A DNA stretch of 64,000 bases from positions 2,719,407-2,783,406 of the forward strand of contig NZ_QENQ01000001.1 of NCBI RefSeq assembly GCF_003096275.1, read 5' to 3'. Of the stretch, positions 27,827-36,751 are shown piece by piece. A program made the position numbers and the translations under genes. Within the stretch, counting starts at the first letter, position 1; each line of letters starts with the position of its first letter. Source of the stretch: Sphingomonas pokkalii. Lineage in GTDB: Bacteria; Pseudomonadota; Alphaproteobacteria; Sphingomonadales; Sphingomonadaceae. A model generated the notes under the pieces. The model was not told the DNA's origin, did no database searches, and saw only the letters and a program-made list of their open reading frames with translations.

Positions 27827-28567
27827 ATGGCGACGATCGCAATCTACAGTCTGAAGGGAGGCGTGGGAAAAACCACGATGGCGGTCAATCTCGCCTGGTG
27901 TTCGGCGATACGCTCCGCTCGCCGCACCCTGCTATGGGATCTCGATCCGCAGGCAGCCTCGACGTTCCTGCTCGGCGGCGACGCACCGTCGCACCATGCC
28001 GCACAATCGATCTTTTCCAAGGACATTGCCGCCGCCAAGCTGATCTGCGGCACCGCCTTCGAACGGCTGGAACTGCTGCCGGCGGATACGTCGCTCCGCG
28101 GGCTCGACCATCTGTTCCACGCGCTGGAGAAGAAGAAGCGCCTCAGCAAGCTGCTGGACGATCTGACCGAGGATTATGATCGCATCCTGCTCGATTGCCC
28201 GCCAGGATTGACCGATACCAGCGAGCAGGTGATGCGCGCCGCCGATCTGATCGTCGTGCCGGTGGTCCCCTCCCCCCTGTCCCGCCGCGCGTTCGACGAA
28301 GTCGCCACCCATCTGGCGCAACGCGGCGCGAAGGTTCCGTTGATGCCGGTACACGCGATGGTCGATCGCCGCCGCAAGCTCCATGTCGAGGCGCTCTCCC
28401 GCGATCCCGATTGGCCGACCGTCCCGATGGCGAGCCTCATCGAAGCCGTCGCGGTGCGCCGGTCGCCCGTCGGCGCCTTCGCACCGCGCAGCGAAGCGGC
28501 ACGCGCCTTCGCAGGCTTGTGGCAGACGATCGAACAGGCGCTAGCCCGGCGCATCCCCGCAAAATGA
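27827..28567 (+). CDS. ParA/Soj-family ATPase (orphan)
   Basis: This 246-aa P-loop ATPase has the deviant Walker A motif KGGVGKTT (residues 10-17), DLDPQAAST and the Walker B-like RILLDCPPG. ParA relatives position DNA or protein cargo in the cell. No ParB or parS-like element is nearby and the stop codon overlaps the aat start (ATGA), so it is an orphan member, perhaps positioning a protein cargo. The C-terminal region lacks an obvious membrane-targeting helix. Confidence 0.82.
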   Translation: MATIAIYSLKGGVGKTTMAVNLAWCSAIRSARRTLLWDLDPQAASTFLLGGDAPSHHAAQSIFSKDIAAAKLICGTAFERLELLPADTSLRGLDHLFHALEKKKRLSKLLDDLTEDYDRILLDCPPGLTDTSEQVMRAADLIVVPVVPSPLSRRAFDEVATHLAQRGAKVPLMPVHAMVDRRRKLHVEALSRDPDWPTVPMASLIEAVAVRRSPVGAFAPRSEAARAFAGLWQTIEQALARRIPAK

Positions 28568-29292
28568 GCCAACGTCGCGGCCCGGAACAGGAAATCGATC
28601 CGTCGCTGCTTCTGCGTGCCTATGCCATGGGGGTATTCCCGATGGCCGATCACCGCGACGATCCCAGCATCTATTGGGTGGAACCGAAGATGCGCGGCGT
28701 CCTGCCGCTCGACGGATTTCACCTCTCCCGCTCGCTGCGCAAGACGATCGCGTCGGAACGCTTCGAGGTCACCGTCGATCGCGATTTCGCCGGCGTGATC
28801 CGCCTGTGCGCCGAAGCGGCGCAGGATCGCCCGGAAACCTGGATCAACGGCCCGATCGAGCGCGCCTTCCTGGAACTGCATCGTCAGGGTTACGCCCATT
28901 CCATCGAGTGCTGGCAGAATGGGGCACTGGCCGGCGGCCTCTATGGTCTTGCGCTTGGCCGCGCGTTTTTCGGCGAGTCGATGGTAACGCGGGTGCGGGA
29001 TGCCTCCAAGGTCGCCTTCGCACACCTGGTCGCACGGCTACAGGCCGGCGGCTTCCGCCTGCTCGATTGCCAGTTCATCACCGACCACCTGGCATCGCTG
29101 GGGGCGGTGGAAATCCCCCGCGCCGACTATGTCGCGTTGCTGGGCGAAGCGCTGGACGGTGCGTCCTCCGCAGGGGAGGGTTCGGCTTCCGGCGATTTCT
29201 TCGCGCTGGATGGCACGGCGGACGATGCCGGCACCGTATCCGGTCCGCTCTCACGGAAAGTCATCGCACAGCTTTTGGGCCAGATATCGTAA
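28564..29292 (+). CDS. aat: Leucyl/phenylalanyl-tRNA--protein transferase
   Basis: This 242-aa enzyme adds Leu or Phe from aminoacyl-tRNA to proteins with N-terminal Lys or Arg, feeding them to ClpS/ClpAP. Family text is clear: LLLRAYAMGVFPMAD, IYWVEPKMRGVLPLD, GPIERAFLELHRQGYAHSIECW, FFGESMVTRVRDASKVAFAHL and LLDCQFITDHLASLGAVEIPR. The start ATG overlaps the ParA stop. The C-terminal tail is about 40 residues longer than in enterobacteria. Its coding DNA is shared with the end of the convergent DUF2155 gene over 166 bases. Confidence 0.95.
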   Translation: MSQRRGPEQEIDPSLLLRAYAMGVFPMADHRDDPSIYWVEPKMRGVLPLDGFHLSRSLRKTIASERFEVTVDRDFAGVIRLCAEAAQDRPETWINGPIERAFLELHRQGYAHSIECWQNGALAGGLYGLALGRAFFGESMVTRVRDASKVAFAHLVARLQAGGFRLLDCQFITDHLASLGAVEIPRADYVALLGEALDGASSAGEGSASGDFFALDGTADDAGTVSGPLSRKVIAQLLGQIS

Positions 29293-29759
29293 ACCGGGTG
29301 CTGCACGACGTTCAGCGCCGGCTGTTCCTTGTACACCCAGCCGGAAAACACGCGGGACCATTGCCGGGGGCCGCGCAGCACATCCATCTGCAGGAATGCG
29401 CCCGTCAATCGATCGGCTTCCCAAGGTGCGGTCCGCTCGCATGCGCGCAGCCGCACCGTCACCTTTCCGTCGATGCGCACCGCCTGACCCGGCTTGAGCG
29501 TCACATCCCGTTCAACGCCGTTCCGCTTGTTGAGCACGCCGATCACGGCGACCCGATCGCGCATCGGCGTTGCCGCGGCATCCGCCGTTGCCGCATCGGG
29601 CCCGATCGAAACCACTTCGGCGCCCTGGCCGTCATTCCCGCCCGCGCCGGTAATCACCAGCGCGTCGCCGGCATTGTCCCCGCCGGCAGCACCGTCACCA
29701 CCGCCCTTCGAGCAGCCAGCCGTCAGGGCGAGCGCGATCAGCGCCGCCGCAGCTCTCAT
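29127..29759 (-). CDS. DUF2155 domain-containing lipoprotein
   Basis: This 210-aa protein has a lipobox (LALTAGC) at residues 10-16, a Gly/Asp-rich linker and the DUF2155 core. Core text includes VAVIGVLNKRNGVERDVTL, VTVRLRACERTAPWE and FSGWVYKEQPALNVVQHPVYDIWPKSC. The start is ATG at 29759, overlapping the NDUFA12 gene stop as ATGA. The Ser/Pro/Ala-rich C-terminal tail is encoded antisense to the aat 3' end. Function is unknown, but the association with NDUFA12 is widespread in alphaproteobacteria (recollection). Confidence 0.85.
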   Translation of the reverse strand: MRAAAALIALALTAGCSKGGGDGAAGGDNAGDALVITGAGGNDGQGAEVVSIGPDAATADAAATPMRDRVAVIGVLNKRNGVERDVTLKPGQAVRIDGKVTVRLRACERTAPWEADRLTGAFLQMDVLRGPRQWSRVFSGWVYKEQPALNVVQHPVYDIWPKSCAMTFRESGPDTVPASSAVPSSAKKSPEAEPSPAEDAPSSASPSNAT

Positions 29760-30148
29760 GCGTCCGGCGTCCACGCCTCGTAGTCGCCGGTTGCACGTAC
29801 GCGCTGGCCACCCTTTTCGAGCGCGCCGGGCGGACGATAGGCGAGCTCGGTGCCCGTCTGATTCGGCACCCAGGGCTTTTCCCAGCCACGCACCGGCGGC
29901 AGCACCTCTTCGGGCGCGCCTTCGATCTGGTGGTGCAGCCAGCTGAACCATTCCGGCGGAATGCGGCTGGCGTCGTTGGACCCCTTGTAGATCACCCAGC
30001 GGCGCGGGATACCGTTCGGATCGCGGCCGCCCTCATAATAAAGGTTGCCAAGCGAATCCTCGCCGATGCGCTTCTTGCCGCGCAATCCCATGCGAGTGCC
30101 GAAGGTGGCGCCGTTCCACCAGGTGAAGATCGGAAAAGGAAGTCCCAT
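29756..30148 (-). CDS. NADH:ubiquinone oxidoreductase subunit NDUFA12 family
   Basis: This 130-aa supernumerary complex I subunit is typical of alphaproteobacteria and mitochondria. Family text is IFTWWNGATFGTRMGLRGKKRIGEDSLGNLYYEG, in parts, then RRWVIYKGSNDASRIPPEWFSWLHH and ending YEAWTPDA. The start is ATG at 30148; a TTG seven codons upstream extends the frame but lacks family support. It is coupled to the DUF2155 gene by a 4-base overlap. The main nuo operon is not in this window. Confidence 0.92.
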   Translation of the reverse strand: MGLPFPIFTWWNGATFGTRMGLRGKKRIGEDSLGNLYYEGGRDPNGIPRRWVIYKGSNDASRIPPEWFSWLHHQIEGAPEEVLPPVRGWEKPWVPNQTGTELAYRPPGALEKGGQRVRATGDYEAWTPDA

Positions 30149-30258
30149 GGGCTTGTCCGATACCGCCAAGCGTGCGCCTGGGCAAGGTTCCGATGCGATG
30201 CCGGCCGCTTTCCCGCCGCCAGGGCGGGCGCGCGCCGCACGGTGCCTTGCCCCAGCCT

Positions 30259-30852
30259 TCAGACGATCATCAGCGGCTGCTCCACAGCCACGGCAAGCGG
30301 CCCCTTCTCTCCATCGACGATTCGGGCGCGCAGCGGCTGGCCGGGCTCGACTTCCTCAATCCCTGCCCGACGCAGCGTTTCCATATGGACGAAAATGTCC
30401 GTGGTCTCTCCCGCACGCACCAGGAAGCCATAGCCCTTCAGCCGATTGAACCATTTCACCGAAACCGATTCGAACGGGCCGGCATCGTCGATCAGCTTCA
30501 GCCGCTCGATCCGGTCGCCGCTGCGCTTCACCGGCTCCACCGCCTGGCTGAGATCGATCGAGACGACGCTGCGCGCCTGCAGCCCCCGCTGGCGCCGCAC
30601 GGCGATGCATTCCAGCCGCGCGCCTTCCGGCAAGCTGCGGCGGCCATGTTCCTGCAATACCGAAAAATGAATCAGAATATCGCCAATCGCGGGATCGTCG
30701 GCGACCATGAAACCGAAACCGCGGGTGACGTCGAACCATTTGACGACGCCGCGATACAAAGCCCCTTCGCTAGAGGCATCCTCATTGAACCGGACGTCCT
30801 GACAGGTATCGCCTGGATAGTGGTCGGAATCCAGCTGTTGCTCAGCACGCAT
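30259..30852 (-). CDS. Tandem cold-shock-domain protein
   Basis: This 197-aa protein contains two cold-shock (OB-fold) domains that bind single-stranded RNA or DNA. The first (about residues 35-105) has [20 protein letters not shown] and DILIHFSVL. The second (about residues 130-195) has [19 protein letters not shown] and [10 protein letters not shown]. The start is ATG at 30852, decided by GGGGGATA about 8 bases upstream; longer GTG/ATG starts lack such a site. Two-domain CSPs are common in alphaproteobacteria. Confidence 0.88.
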   Translation of the reverse strand: MRAEQQLDSDHYPGDTCQDVRFNEDASSEGALYRGVVKWFDVTRGFGFMVADDPAIGDILIHFSVLQEHGRRSLPEGARLECIAVRRQRGLQARSVVSIDLSQAVEPVKRSGDRIERLKLIDDAGPFESVSVKWFNRLKGYGFLVRAGETTDIFVHMETLRRAGIEEVEPGQPLRARIVDGEKGPLAVAVEQPLMIV

Positions 30853-30918
30853 TATCGTTATCCCCCAAGCCAACAACATTAACACAGAGTTACTAAAAAG
30901 GGGAGTGGCTTTGTGTGA

Positions 30919-31461
30919 TTAGGCCTGTCCCACTTCGAACAACCACGCCGGATCCTCCCCCGGCGCCATATCCAATATCCTAAGCGCAATCTGCGGCGCG
31001 TGCCCCGCCCGTAAAAATGCGGAAAGCTGCTTACGCTGCAATTCGCGATCGGCCGGCTCCTTCGCATAGGGACCAAACCGCCGCCGCCGGGAAAAGGCGA
31101 TGGCACTGGCGACGGCATCGGCCGCGATCGCCTCTGCCAGTTCCTCCGCATCCTCGGCGGCGATTCCATCGTGACGCAGCGCCATGCCCACCCTGCGGGG
31201 ACCAAGCCCCTTGCGGGCCATGCTGCGCATCCGCGCCTCCGCGAACATGCGATCGTCGACATAACCGCGTTCGGCCATGCGCTCCGCGATCCCCGCCGGA
31301 TCGGGCGCGGCCTCGCCCCCCCATCCCCGTTCACGAACCTTGCGGTCCAGATAGGCCGCAAGTTTCCCGCGGCTCGTCGCGAAACGCTCGACATAGCGGA
31401 GCGCGAGCCCCTCGAGGCTGGCGGTATCCAGGGGGGGCTTGGCGCGGGGGCTTTGGGGCAT
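30919..31461 (-). CDS. recX: Regulatory protein RecX
   Basis: This 180-aa helical-repeat protein modulates RecA filament activity. RecX pattern elements include LEGLALRYVERFATSRGKLAAYL, a MAERGYVDDRMFAEARMRSMARKG segment and LGPRRVGMALRHDGI. RecA itself is not in this window, as is common outside enterobacteria. The start is ATG at 31461; upstream residues in the same frame run toward the acyl-AMP ligase promoter and are not RecX-like. Confidence 0.85.
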   Translation of the reverse strand: MPQSPRAKPPLDTASLEGLALRYVERFATSRGKLAAYLDRKVRERGWGGEAAPDPAGIAERMAERGYVDDRMFAEARMRSMARKGLGPRRVGMALRHDGIAAEDAEELAEAIAADAVASAIAFSRRRRFGPYAKEPADRELQRKQLSAFLRAGHAPQIALRILDMAPGEDPAWLFEVGQA

Positions 31462-31582
31462 ACGCCTTGATTGTGCCACACTGCCAACCGATTTTGAACG
31501 ATAGTGCGTAGCAGAGCCCGTGCGGAAAACTGCGTTGTGGGGGCACAACGAACTGCTACCTCACAGGGGCACGAGACAAAGA

Positions 31583-33349
31583 ATGACATTGGACGAAACG
31601 GGATCGCTCGAAATAGTGGAAACGGCAACGCTTGCGCCCACCCCCACGGAAGACCGCCTCCCGCGCCGTTTCGCTGATTTCGAAACGCTGGGTGATGCGC
31701 TGGATTATGCGGCGCAGGGTGTCCGGGGACTGAATTTTCACGATGCGCGCGGCAAGCTGGTGCAGGCCTATGCCTTCGCCGACCTCCGCCGTGATGCGCT
31801 GGAACAGGCGCGGCGCCTGATCGCCGCCGGCATCCGTCCGCAGGATCGCATCGCACTGATCGCGGAAACCGGGCCGGAGTTCGCCGCGCTGTTCTTCGGC
31901 GTGATCTATGCCGGCGCCTGGCCGGTGCCGCTGCCGCTGCCGACCAGCTTCGGCGGCGCGCAATCCTATATCGATCAGTTGCGGGTGCAGCTCGAAAGCT
32001 GCGATCCTGCGCTGTTGATCTATCCGCCCGAGATCGGTGCGATGTGCGCCGAATCCGCGCGCCTCACCAATGTCTCGGCCACCGACTGGGCCGAATTCGC
32101 CCAGCGCCCGGCACCGGCAGCGGCGCTGCCGCAGGCGGACACGAACGATATTGCCTATCTGCAATATTCCAGCGGCTCCACCCGCTTTCCGCACGGCGTG
32201 GCGATCACCCACCATGCGTTGCTCAACAATCTCGCGGCGCACAGCCACGGCATGGAGCTGGTGGACAGCGATCGCTGCGTCTCCTGGCTGCCCTGGTATC
32301 ACGACATGGGCCTGGTCGGCTGCTTCCTGTCACCGGTCGCCAACCAGGTGTCGACCGATTATCTGAAGACCGAGGATTTCGCGCGGCGCCCGCTGGCGTG
32401 GCTGGATCTCATCAGCCGCAATGCGGGTACCACCCTCTCCTACTCGCCCACCTTCGGCTACGATATCTGCGCGCGACGGATGTCGAGCCAGACCAAGGCG
32501 AGCGAGCGCTTCGACCTCAGCCGCTGGCGCGTCGCCGGCAACGGCGCCGACATGATCCGCCCGGACGTGATGCAGCGCTTCGTCGATGCATTCGCGGATG
32601 CCGGCTTCCACGCCACCGCCTTCCTGCCCAGCTATGGCCTGGCGGAAGCGACGCTGGCGGTATCGATCATGCCGCCGGGCGAAGGCATCGTCGTCGAGCT
32701 GGTCGAAGAAACCCAGCTGTCCGGCGGCACCGCGCGGGCGGATCGCCCGCAACGGTACCGCGCCGTCGTGAACTGCGGCAAGCCGGTGCGCGACATGGCC
32801 GTGGAAATCCGCGAGGAAGACGGCACGCCGCTGCCCGAAAAGGCGATCGGCAAGGTCTGGTGCAAGGGCCCGTCGGTGATGGTCGGGTATTTCCGCGACC
32901 AGGAGGCGACCGATGCCTGCATGGCCGATGGCTGGCTGGATACCGGCGACATGGGCTATATGTCCGACGGCTATATCTACATCGTCGGCCGCGCCAAGGA
33001 CATGATCATCGTCAACGGCAAGAACCACTGGCCGCAGGACATCGAATGGGCGGTGGAGCAACTGCCGGGGTTCAAGCAGGGCGACATCGCCGCCTTCTCG
33101 ATCACCACGCCGGGCGGGGAGGAAACCCCCGCGGTGCTGGTGCAGTGCCGCACCTCGGACGAGCAGGAACGTCTGCGGTTGCGCGACGAGATCCGGGAGC
33201 GCGTCCGTTCGGTCACCGGCATGAACTGCGTCGTCGAACTTGTGCCGCCGCGCACGCTGCCGCGCACCAGCTCGGGCAAGCTCAGCCGCGCCAAGGCGCG
33301 GAACCTCTATCTGAACGGCGAGATCAAGCCCTACGCCGTCGCGGCCTGA
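31583..33349 (+). CDS. Fatty acyl-AMP ligase (FAAL-type adenylating enzyme)
   Basis: This 588-aa enzyme of the ANL superfamily activates a fatty acid as acyl-AMP, usually for transfer to an acyl carrier protein. The A3 motif is YLQYSSGSTRFPHGV, with SWLPWYHDMGLVG typical of FAALs, GYGLAEATLAVS-like text near residue 350 (PSYGLAEATLAVS), DTGDMGYM and the C-terminal TSSGKLSRAKAR with the catalytic Lys. No carrier protein or polyketide synthase gene is adjacent, so the acceptor is unknown. The start is ATG at 31583. Confidence 0.9.
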   Translation: MTLDETGSLEIVETATLAPTPTEDRLPRRFADFETLGDALDYAAQGVRGLNFHDARGKLVQAYAFADLRRDALEQARRLIAAGIRPQDRIALIAETGPEFAALFFGVIYAGAWPVPLPLPTSFGGAQSYIDQLRVQLESCDPALLIYPPEIGAMCAESARLTNVSATDWAEFAQRPAPAAALPQADTNDIAYLQYSSGSTRFPHGVAITHHALLNNLAAHSHGMELVDSDRCVSWLPWYHDMGLVGCFLSPVANQVSTDYLKTEDFARRPLAWLDLISRNAGTTLSYSPTFGYDICARRMSSQTKASERFDLSRWRVAGNGADMIRPDVMQRFVDAFADAGFHATAFLPSYGLAEATLAVSIMPPGEGIVVELVEETQLSGGTARADRPQRYRAVVNCGKPVRDMAVEIREEDGTPLPEKAIGKVWCKGPSVMVGYFRDQEATDACMADGWLDTGDMGYMSDGYIYIVGRAKDMIIVNGKNHWPQDIEWAVEQLPGFKQGDIAAFSITTPGGEETPAVLVQCRTSDEQERLRLRDEIRERVRSVTGMNCVVELVPPRTLPRTSSGKLSRAKARNLYLNGEIKPYAVAA

Positions 33350-33363
33350 TAGCGCTGACTGCT

Positions 33364-33381
33364 CACCCCCGCCAGGGGGTG
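33364..33381. repeat. Short copy of the sphingomonad palindrome core
   Basis: CACCCCC-GCCA-GGGGGTG forms a 7-base stem with a 4-base loop just after the acyl-AMP ligase stop. Its CCCCCGCCAGGGGG core is identical to that of the repeat at 15204-15329, so it looks like a reduced copy. It may help end transcription, but no T-tract follows. Confidence 0.55.
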
Positions 33382-33440
33382 GGCAGCCTTGCGGCACGCG
33401 GCATGGGGACGGCGCGGCAAGGGGTGAAAGTTTGCGCGGC

Positions 33441-33456
33441 CTAACCTATCGCTAAC
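33441..33456 (+). promoter_or_regulatory. Candidate CtrA-like site upstream of GGDEF-EAL gene
   Basis: CTAA-N7-CTAAC resembles the CtrA consensus TTAA-N7-TTAAC with one change in each half. It lies 24 bases before the GTG start. CCTATC and GATAGG (33445-33450 and 33461-33466) also form a 6-base inverted repeat here. Binding is speculative. Confidence 0.25.
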
Positions 33457-33479
33457 CTGAGATAGGATAAGCGGGTGAG

Positions 33480-35837
33480 GTGAGCAGCGAGAACACCTCT
33501 CCCCTTCCCTTGCCCAGATTGGATATGCGGGCACTGCTGGGCCTGCGCGAGACCGCTGAAACGATAGATTGGCCGCGGATGCGGGCCGCGCAGTTGCATG
33601 CCGGGCGGAGACTCGCATTGCCGCTGCTCGCAGCACAGCTGATGGGCGTGACCATGATAGTGGCCACGCTGTCGCCAGCGGTGGCGTCGCTTCCCCTCGC
33701 CGGTTGGGCGATGGCCGTGCTCTGCGCCGCTACCTGGATGGTCCGCCGTCGCCTGGCCTTTGACGATCGCAATGCCATCGTCGCGTCCTTGGCGGATGTC
33801 CGCCGGACCGTTCCCGAGGCGATCCTGCTCGGCATCCTGTGGGCCGTCCCGGCACTTGCCTTCGGCCGAGTGCCCACCGACGAAATCGGCGTCAATCTCT
33901 GGTCGACAATGACGCTGGTGATTACCGCCATGGCGATCGCGATGGGCGCCCTCCCGATGGCGAGCCTGCCGTTCATCGCGATCATGGGTTTCGCCGGTGC
34001 GGCATCGCTGCTCGCGGTAGGCGCGCCGCTGGTCGCGCTGGCGGCCATCCTGCTCACCATCCTGCTCGGCATCGGCAGCTTCAGCCGCGGATGCGCCCTT
34101 ATCCTGTTGCGCGCGAACCAGATGGCGCTCGCCGATCGCGATCAGACCGTCAGCCTGCTGCTCCGCGAGTTCGAAGACACCAGCAGCGACTGGCTTTGGG
34201 AGATCGATGTGCAGCGCCGGATTGCCCGCGCCAGCCCGCGTTTCGCGCTGTCGTTGGGGCTGGACCCCACGACGATCAACGGGATGCCCTTCCTGCAGGC
34301 CCTGGCGGGGGGAAACTGGGATAGCGGGCACTTCGCAGCGGAGCTGCACGACCTTGCTGCCAGGCTGCGCGGCCGCGAACCGTTCCGCGACCTTCCGGTC
34401 CCGGTGAACATCGGCGAAGAACAGCGCTGGTGGGAGATGTCCGCAAGCCCGAAGTTCGACGAACGCGGCGTGTTCCTCGGGTTCCGGGGAGTCGCGTCGG
34501 ACGTCACCGAACAACGACGCGCCAATGCCCAGATCCACCGGATGGCGCGCTTCGATACGCTGACTGGCCTGCCCAACCGGCTGCACATCAATGAGGCGCT
34601 CGCCCATGCCATGGCCGAGGCCGATCGATGGGGCTCCCGCTGCGCGTTCATGATGATCGACCTCGATCGCTTCAAGGCGGTGAACGATACGCTCGGCCAT
34701 CCGGTAGGCGACCGGCTGCTGCAGCACGTGGCCGAGCGGCTGAAGCACCTGATGGGCGACGAGGAAATGATCGGTCGTCTCGGCGGCGACGAGTTCGCGG
34801 TTGTCGTGCGCGACGCCTCCGATTCCGCACGACTCGAACGCCTCGCCCAGGCGATCATCGACACGGTCTCACGCCCCTATGAGGTCGACCGGCACACGCT
34901 CTATATCGGCGCCTCCGTCGGTCTCGCCTTGGGCCCGCGCGATGGCCGCACGGCCGAAATGCTGGTGCGGTCGGCGGATCTCGCCCTGTATCGCTCGAAG
35001 GACGGCGGCGGTGGCATGTTCCACGCCTATGAGCCCCAGTTGCACGTCGCAGCGGAAGAGCGCCGCGTGCTGGAATTCGCGCTGCGTGCCGCGGTGGAGC
35101 AAGGGCAGATGCACCTCACCTACCAGCCGGTCGTCAACGCCCGAACGGGTGGCCTGCTCGGTTTCGAAGCCTTGCTGCGCTGGACGCACCCGGAATTCGG
35201 CGTGATTCCGCCGGCGAAGTTCATCCCGTTGGCGGAAGAGACCCGCCTGATCCCGGCGATCGGCGAATGGGTCCTGCGCACCGCCTGTGCCGAAGCGGCG
35301 CGCTGGGAACAGCCCGCGCGCATCGCGGTCAACATCAGTTCGGAACAGCTGCACAGCCCGGCCTTCGCCACCACCGTCGCCGATGCGCTGGCAAGCTCCG
35401 GCCTCGCGCCGGGCCGGCTGGAGCTGGAAGTTACCGAAAGCGTCTTCCTGCGCGAAGGCACATCGGCGGTGGCGACGCTCGAACGGATCCTGGATCTCGG
35501 CGTGCAGCTCAGCTTGGATGATTTCGGCACCGGCTATTCCTCGCTCGGCTATCTCGCGCATACCCGGTTCAATTCGATCAAGATCGATCGCGGCTTCGTG
35601 CAGAGCGCGTCGCGCGGTACCAAGGAAGCGATCGCGATCATCCGCGCCGTCGTCGCGCTTGCGGACAGCCTGGGCATGGCGACGACGGCGGAAGGGGTGG
35701 AAACCGAGGATGAGCATCACATGGTGCAGGCCATCGGATGCACCCGCGCCCAGGGCTATTATTTCGGCCAGCCGCTTCCCGTGCAGGAAGCGCGCGCCTT
35801 GGTCTCCCATACCGGTCGCGCAACGATCGCGGCATAG
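33480..35837 (+). CDS. Membrane-bound GGDEF-EAL protein (cyclic-di-GMP turnover)
   Basis: This 785-aa protein has an N-terminal membrane region of five or so helices (about residues 45-210), then a PAS-like domain (about residues 225-345). The GGDEF domain has its intact active site at residues 435-439, and the EAL domain has EALLRW at 563-568, DDFGTGYSSLGYL and KIDRGFV. Both catalytic signatures look complete, so it could make and break c-di-GMP. Which activity dominates cannot be told. The start GTG at 33480 is uncertain; an ATG 15 codons inside is the alternative. Confidence 0.9.
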   Translation: MSSENTSPLPLPRLDMRALLGLRETAETIDWPRMRAAQLHAGRRLALPLLAAQLMGVTMIVATLSPAVASLPLAGWAMAVLCAATWMVRRRLAFDDRNAIVASLADVRRTVPEAILLGILWAVPALAFGRVPTDEIGVNLWSTMTLVITAMAIAMGALPMASLPFIAIMGFAGAASLLAVGAPLVALAAILLTILLGIGSFSRGCALILLRANQMALADRDQTVSLLLREFEDTSSDWLWEIDVQRRIARASPRFALSLGLDPTTINGMPFLQALAGGNWDSGHFAAELHDLAARLRGREPFRDLPVPVNIGEEQRWWEMSASPKFDERGVFLGFRGVASDVTEQRRANAQIHRMARFDTLTGLPNRLHINEALAHAMAEADRWGSRCAFMMIDLDRFKAVNDTLGHPVGDRLLQHVAERLKHLMGDEEMIGRLGGDEFAVVVRDASDSARLERLAQAIIDTVSRPYEVDRHTLYIGASVGLALGPRDGRTAEMLVRSADLALYRSKDGGGGMFHAYEPQLHVAAEERRVLEFALRAAVEQGQMHLTYQPVVNARTGGLLGFEALLRWTHPEFGVIPPAKFIPLAEETRLIPAIGEWVLRTACAEAARWEQPARIAVNISSEQLHSPAFATTVADALASSGLAPGRLELEVTESVFLREGTSAVATLERILDLGVQLSLDDFGTGYSSLGYLAHTRFNSIKIDRGFVQSASRGTKEAIAIIRAVVALADSLGMATTAEGVETEDEHHMVQAIGCTRAQGYYFGQPLPVQEARALVSHTGRATIAA

Positions 35838-35964
35838 CCGCGCTTTTCGGCCTCCTGTTCCCAGAACGGGACGGAACCCCTTTTTTTCATTGGAACTTTC
35901 GGAACTCTGGTTGGTCTCGCCTGCAATGCAATGGTTCATCAGTTGTTAAGGGAGAGACCCCCGC

Positions 35965-36513
35965 ATGTATCGTGTTCTTATGGCCGCGGCGCTTGGTTCC
36001 GCAGCACTTCTTTCCGTACCCTCGGCGCAGGCCGCCACTATCTTCGGTCCCTCCGCAATGGATATCTCAGCCGCGGCTGACGGCTCGATTTCGGTGAATT
36101 TCGGCCAATCCGGCATTGTCGGCGGCGCATTCACCCACATCTACGAGTTCGCGCTGCCGCAGAACGGCCTAGCCAGCGGCTCGATCACCACCAGCGCCGT
36201 CACGCTGGCCGGCGTCGGTGATCTCGATCTGACCTCGGTGTTCTTCAACGGCACGCAGCTGACCGGGTTCTTCGGCGGCGGTCTCAACGAAGTGGTGTTC
36301 GCCAATGCGGTTCCGATCCTGGCCGGAGCAACCAACCAGATCACGATCAACGGCATCTCGCGCGGCAACGGCTCCTACGGCGGCCAAGGCGTGTTCATTC
36401 CCAGCGGCGTGCCGGAACCGGCGGCATGGGGCATGATGATCGGCGGCTTCGCGCTCGCCGGCATGGCGATGCGCCGCGCCCGCCGCACGCGCGTTGCTTA
36501 CGCGACCGCCTGA
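35965..36513 (+). CDS. PEPxxWA-CTERM sorting-domain protein
   Basis: This 182-aa exported protein has a signal peptide (residues 1-23, ending SAQA), a beta-rich Gly/Ala/Asn body and a C-terminal sorting tail. The tail is VPEPAAWGMMIGGFALAGMAMRRARR, in parts: the PEPxxWA motif, a membrane helix and an Arg cluster. Such tails are cut by an exosortase, as in sphingomonad surface or exopolysaccharide-associated proteins. No exosortase gene is in this window. The function of the body is unknown. Confidence 0.9.
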   Translation: MYRVLMAAALGSAALLSVPSAQAATIFGPSAMDISAAADGSISVNFGQSGIVGGAFTHIYEFALPQNGLASGSITTSAVTLAGVGDLDLTSVFFNGTQLTGFFGGGLNEVVFANAVPILAGATNQITINGISRGNGSYGGQGVFIPSGVPEPAAWGMMIGGFALAGMAMRRARRTRVAYATA

Positions 36514-36674
36514 TTCGGCGCCAACGGATCAAAACCCCACTGCACGCAGGGGCGTCATCGCATCGCGATGGCGCCTTTGGCGTCTCGGCGCCAGCGGCAT
36601 GACGCGATCTTGCACAGCGTTCGAATCTTCTGCTTGCACATGCGGATATCGCCCGATATGGGGGCGGGCCGTAC

Positions 36675-36751
36675 AGGGGTGTAGCTCAGCTGGTTAGAGC
36701 GTCGGTCTCCAAAACCGAAGGCCCTCGGTTCGAATCCGAGCTCCCCTGCCA
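36675..36751 (+). tRNA. tRNA-Trp (anticodon CCA)
   Basis: This 77-base cloverleaf has the CCA end encoded. The D-arm is TAGCTCAGCTGGTTAGAG. The anticodon arm TCGGT-CTCCAAA-ACCGA has CCA at 36709-36711. The T-arm is CTCGG-TTCGAAT-CCGAG. One acceptor pair (position 6, T/T) is mismatched. It lies 209 bases upstream of the injection-system operon. Confidence 0.95.

Noticed and set aside
36675..36751. tRNA-Trp as an integration site for a genomic island carrying the injection system
   Set aside because: No integrase is present, and I found no copy of the tRNA 3' end near 56.8-57 kb when reading that region.
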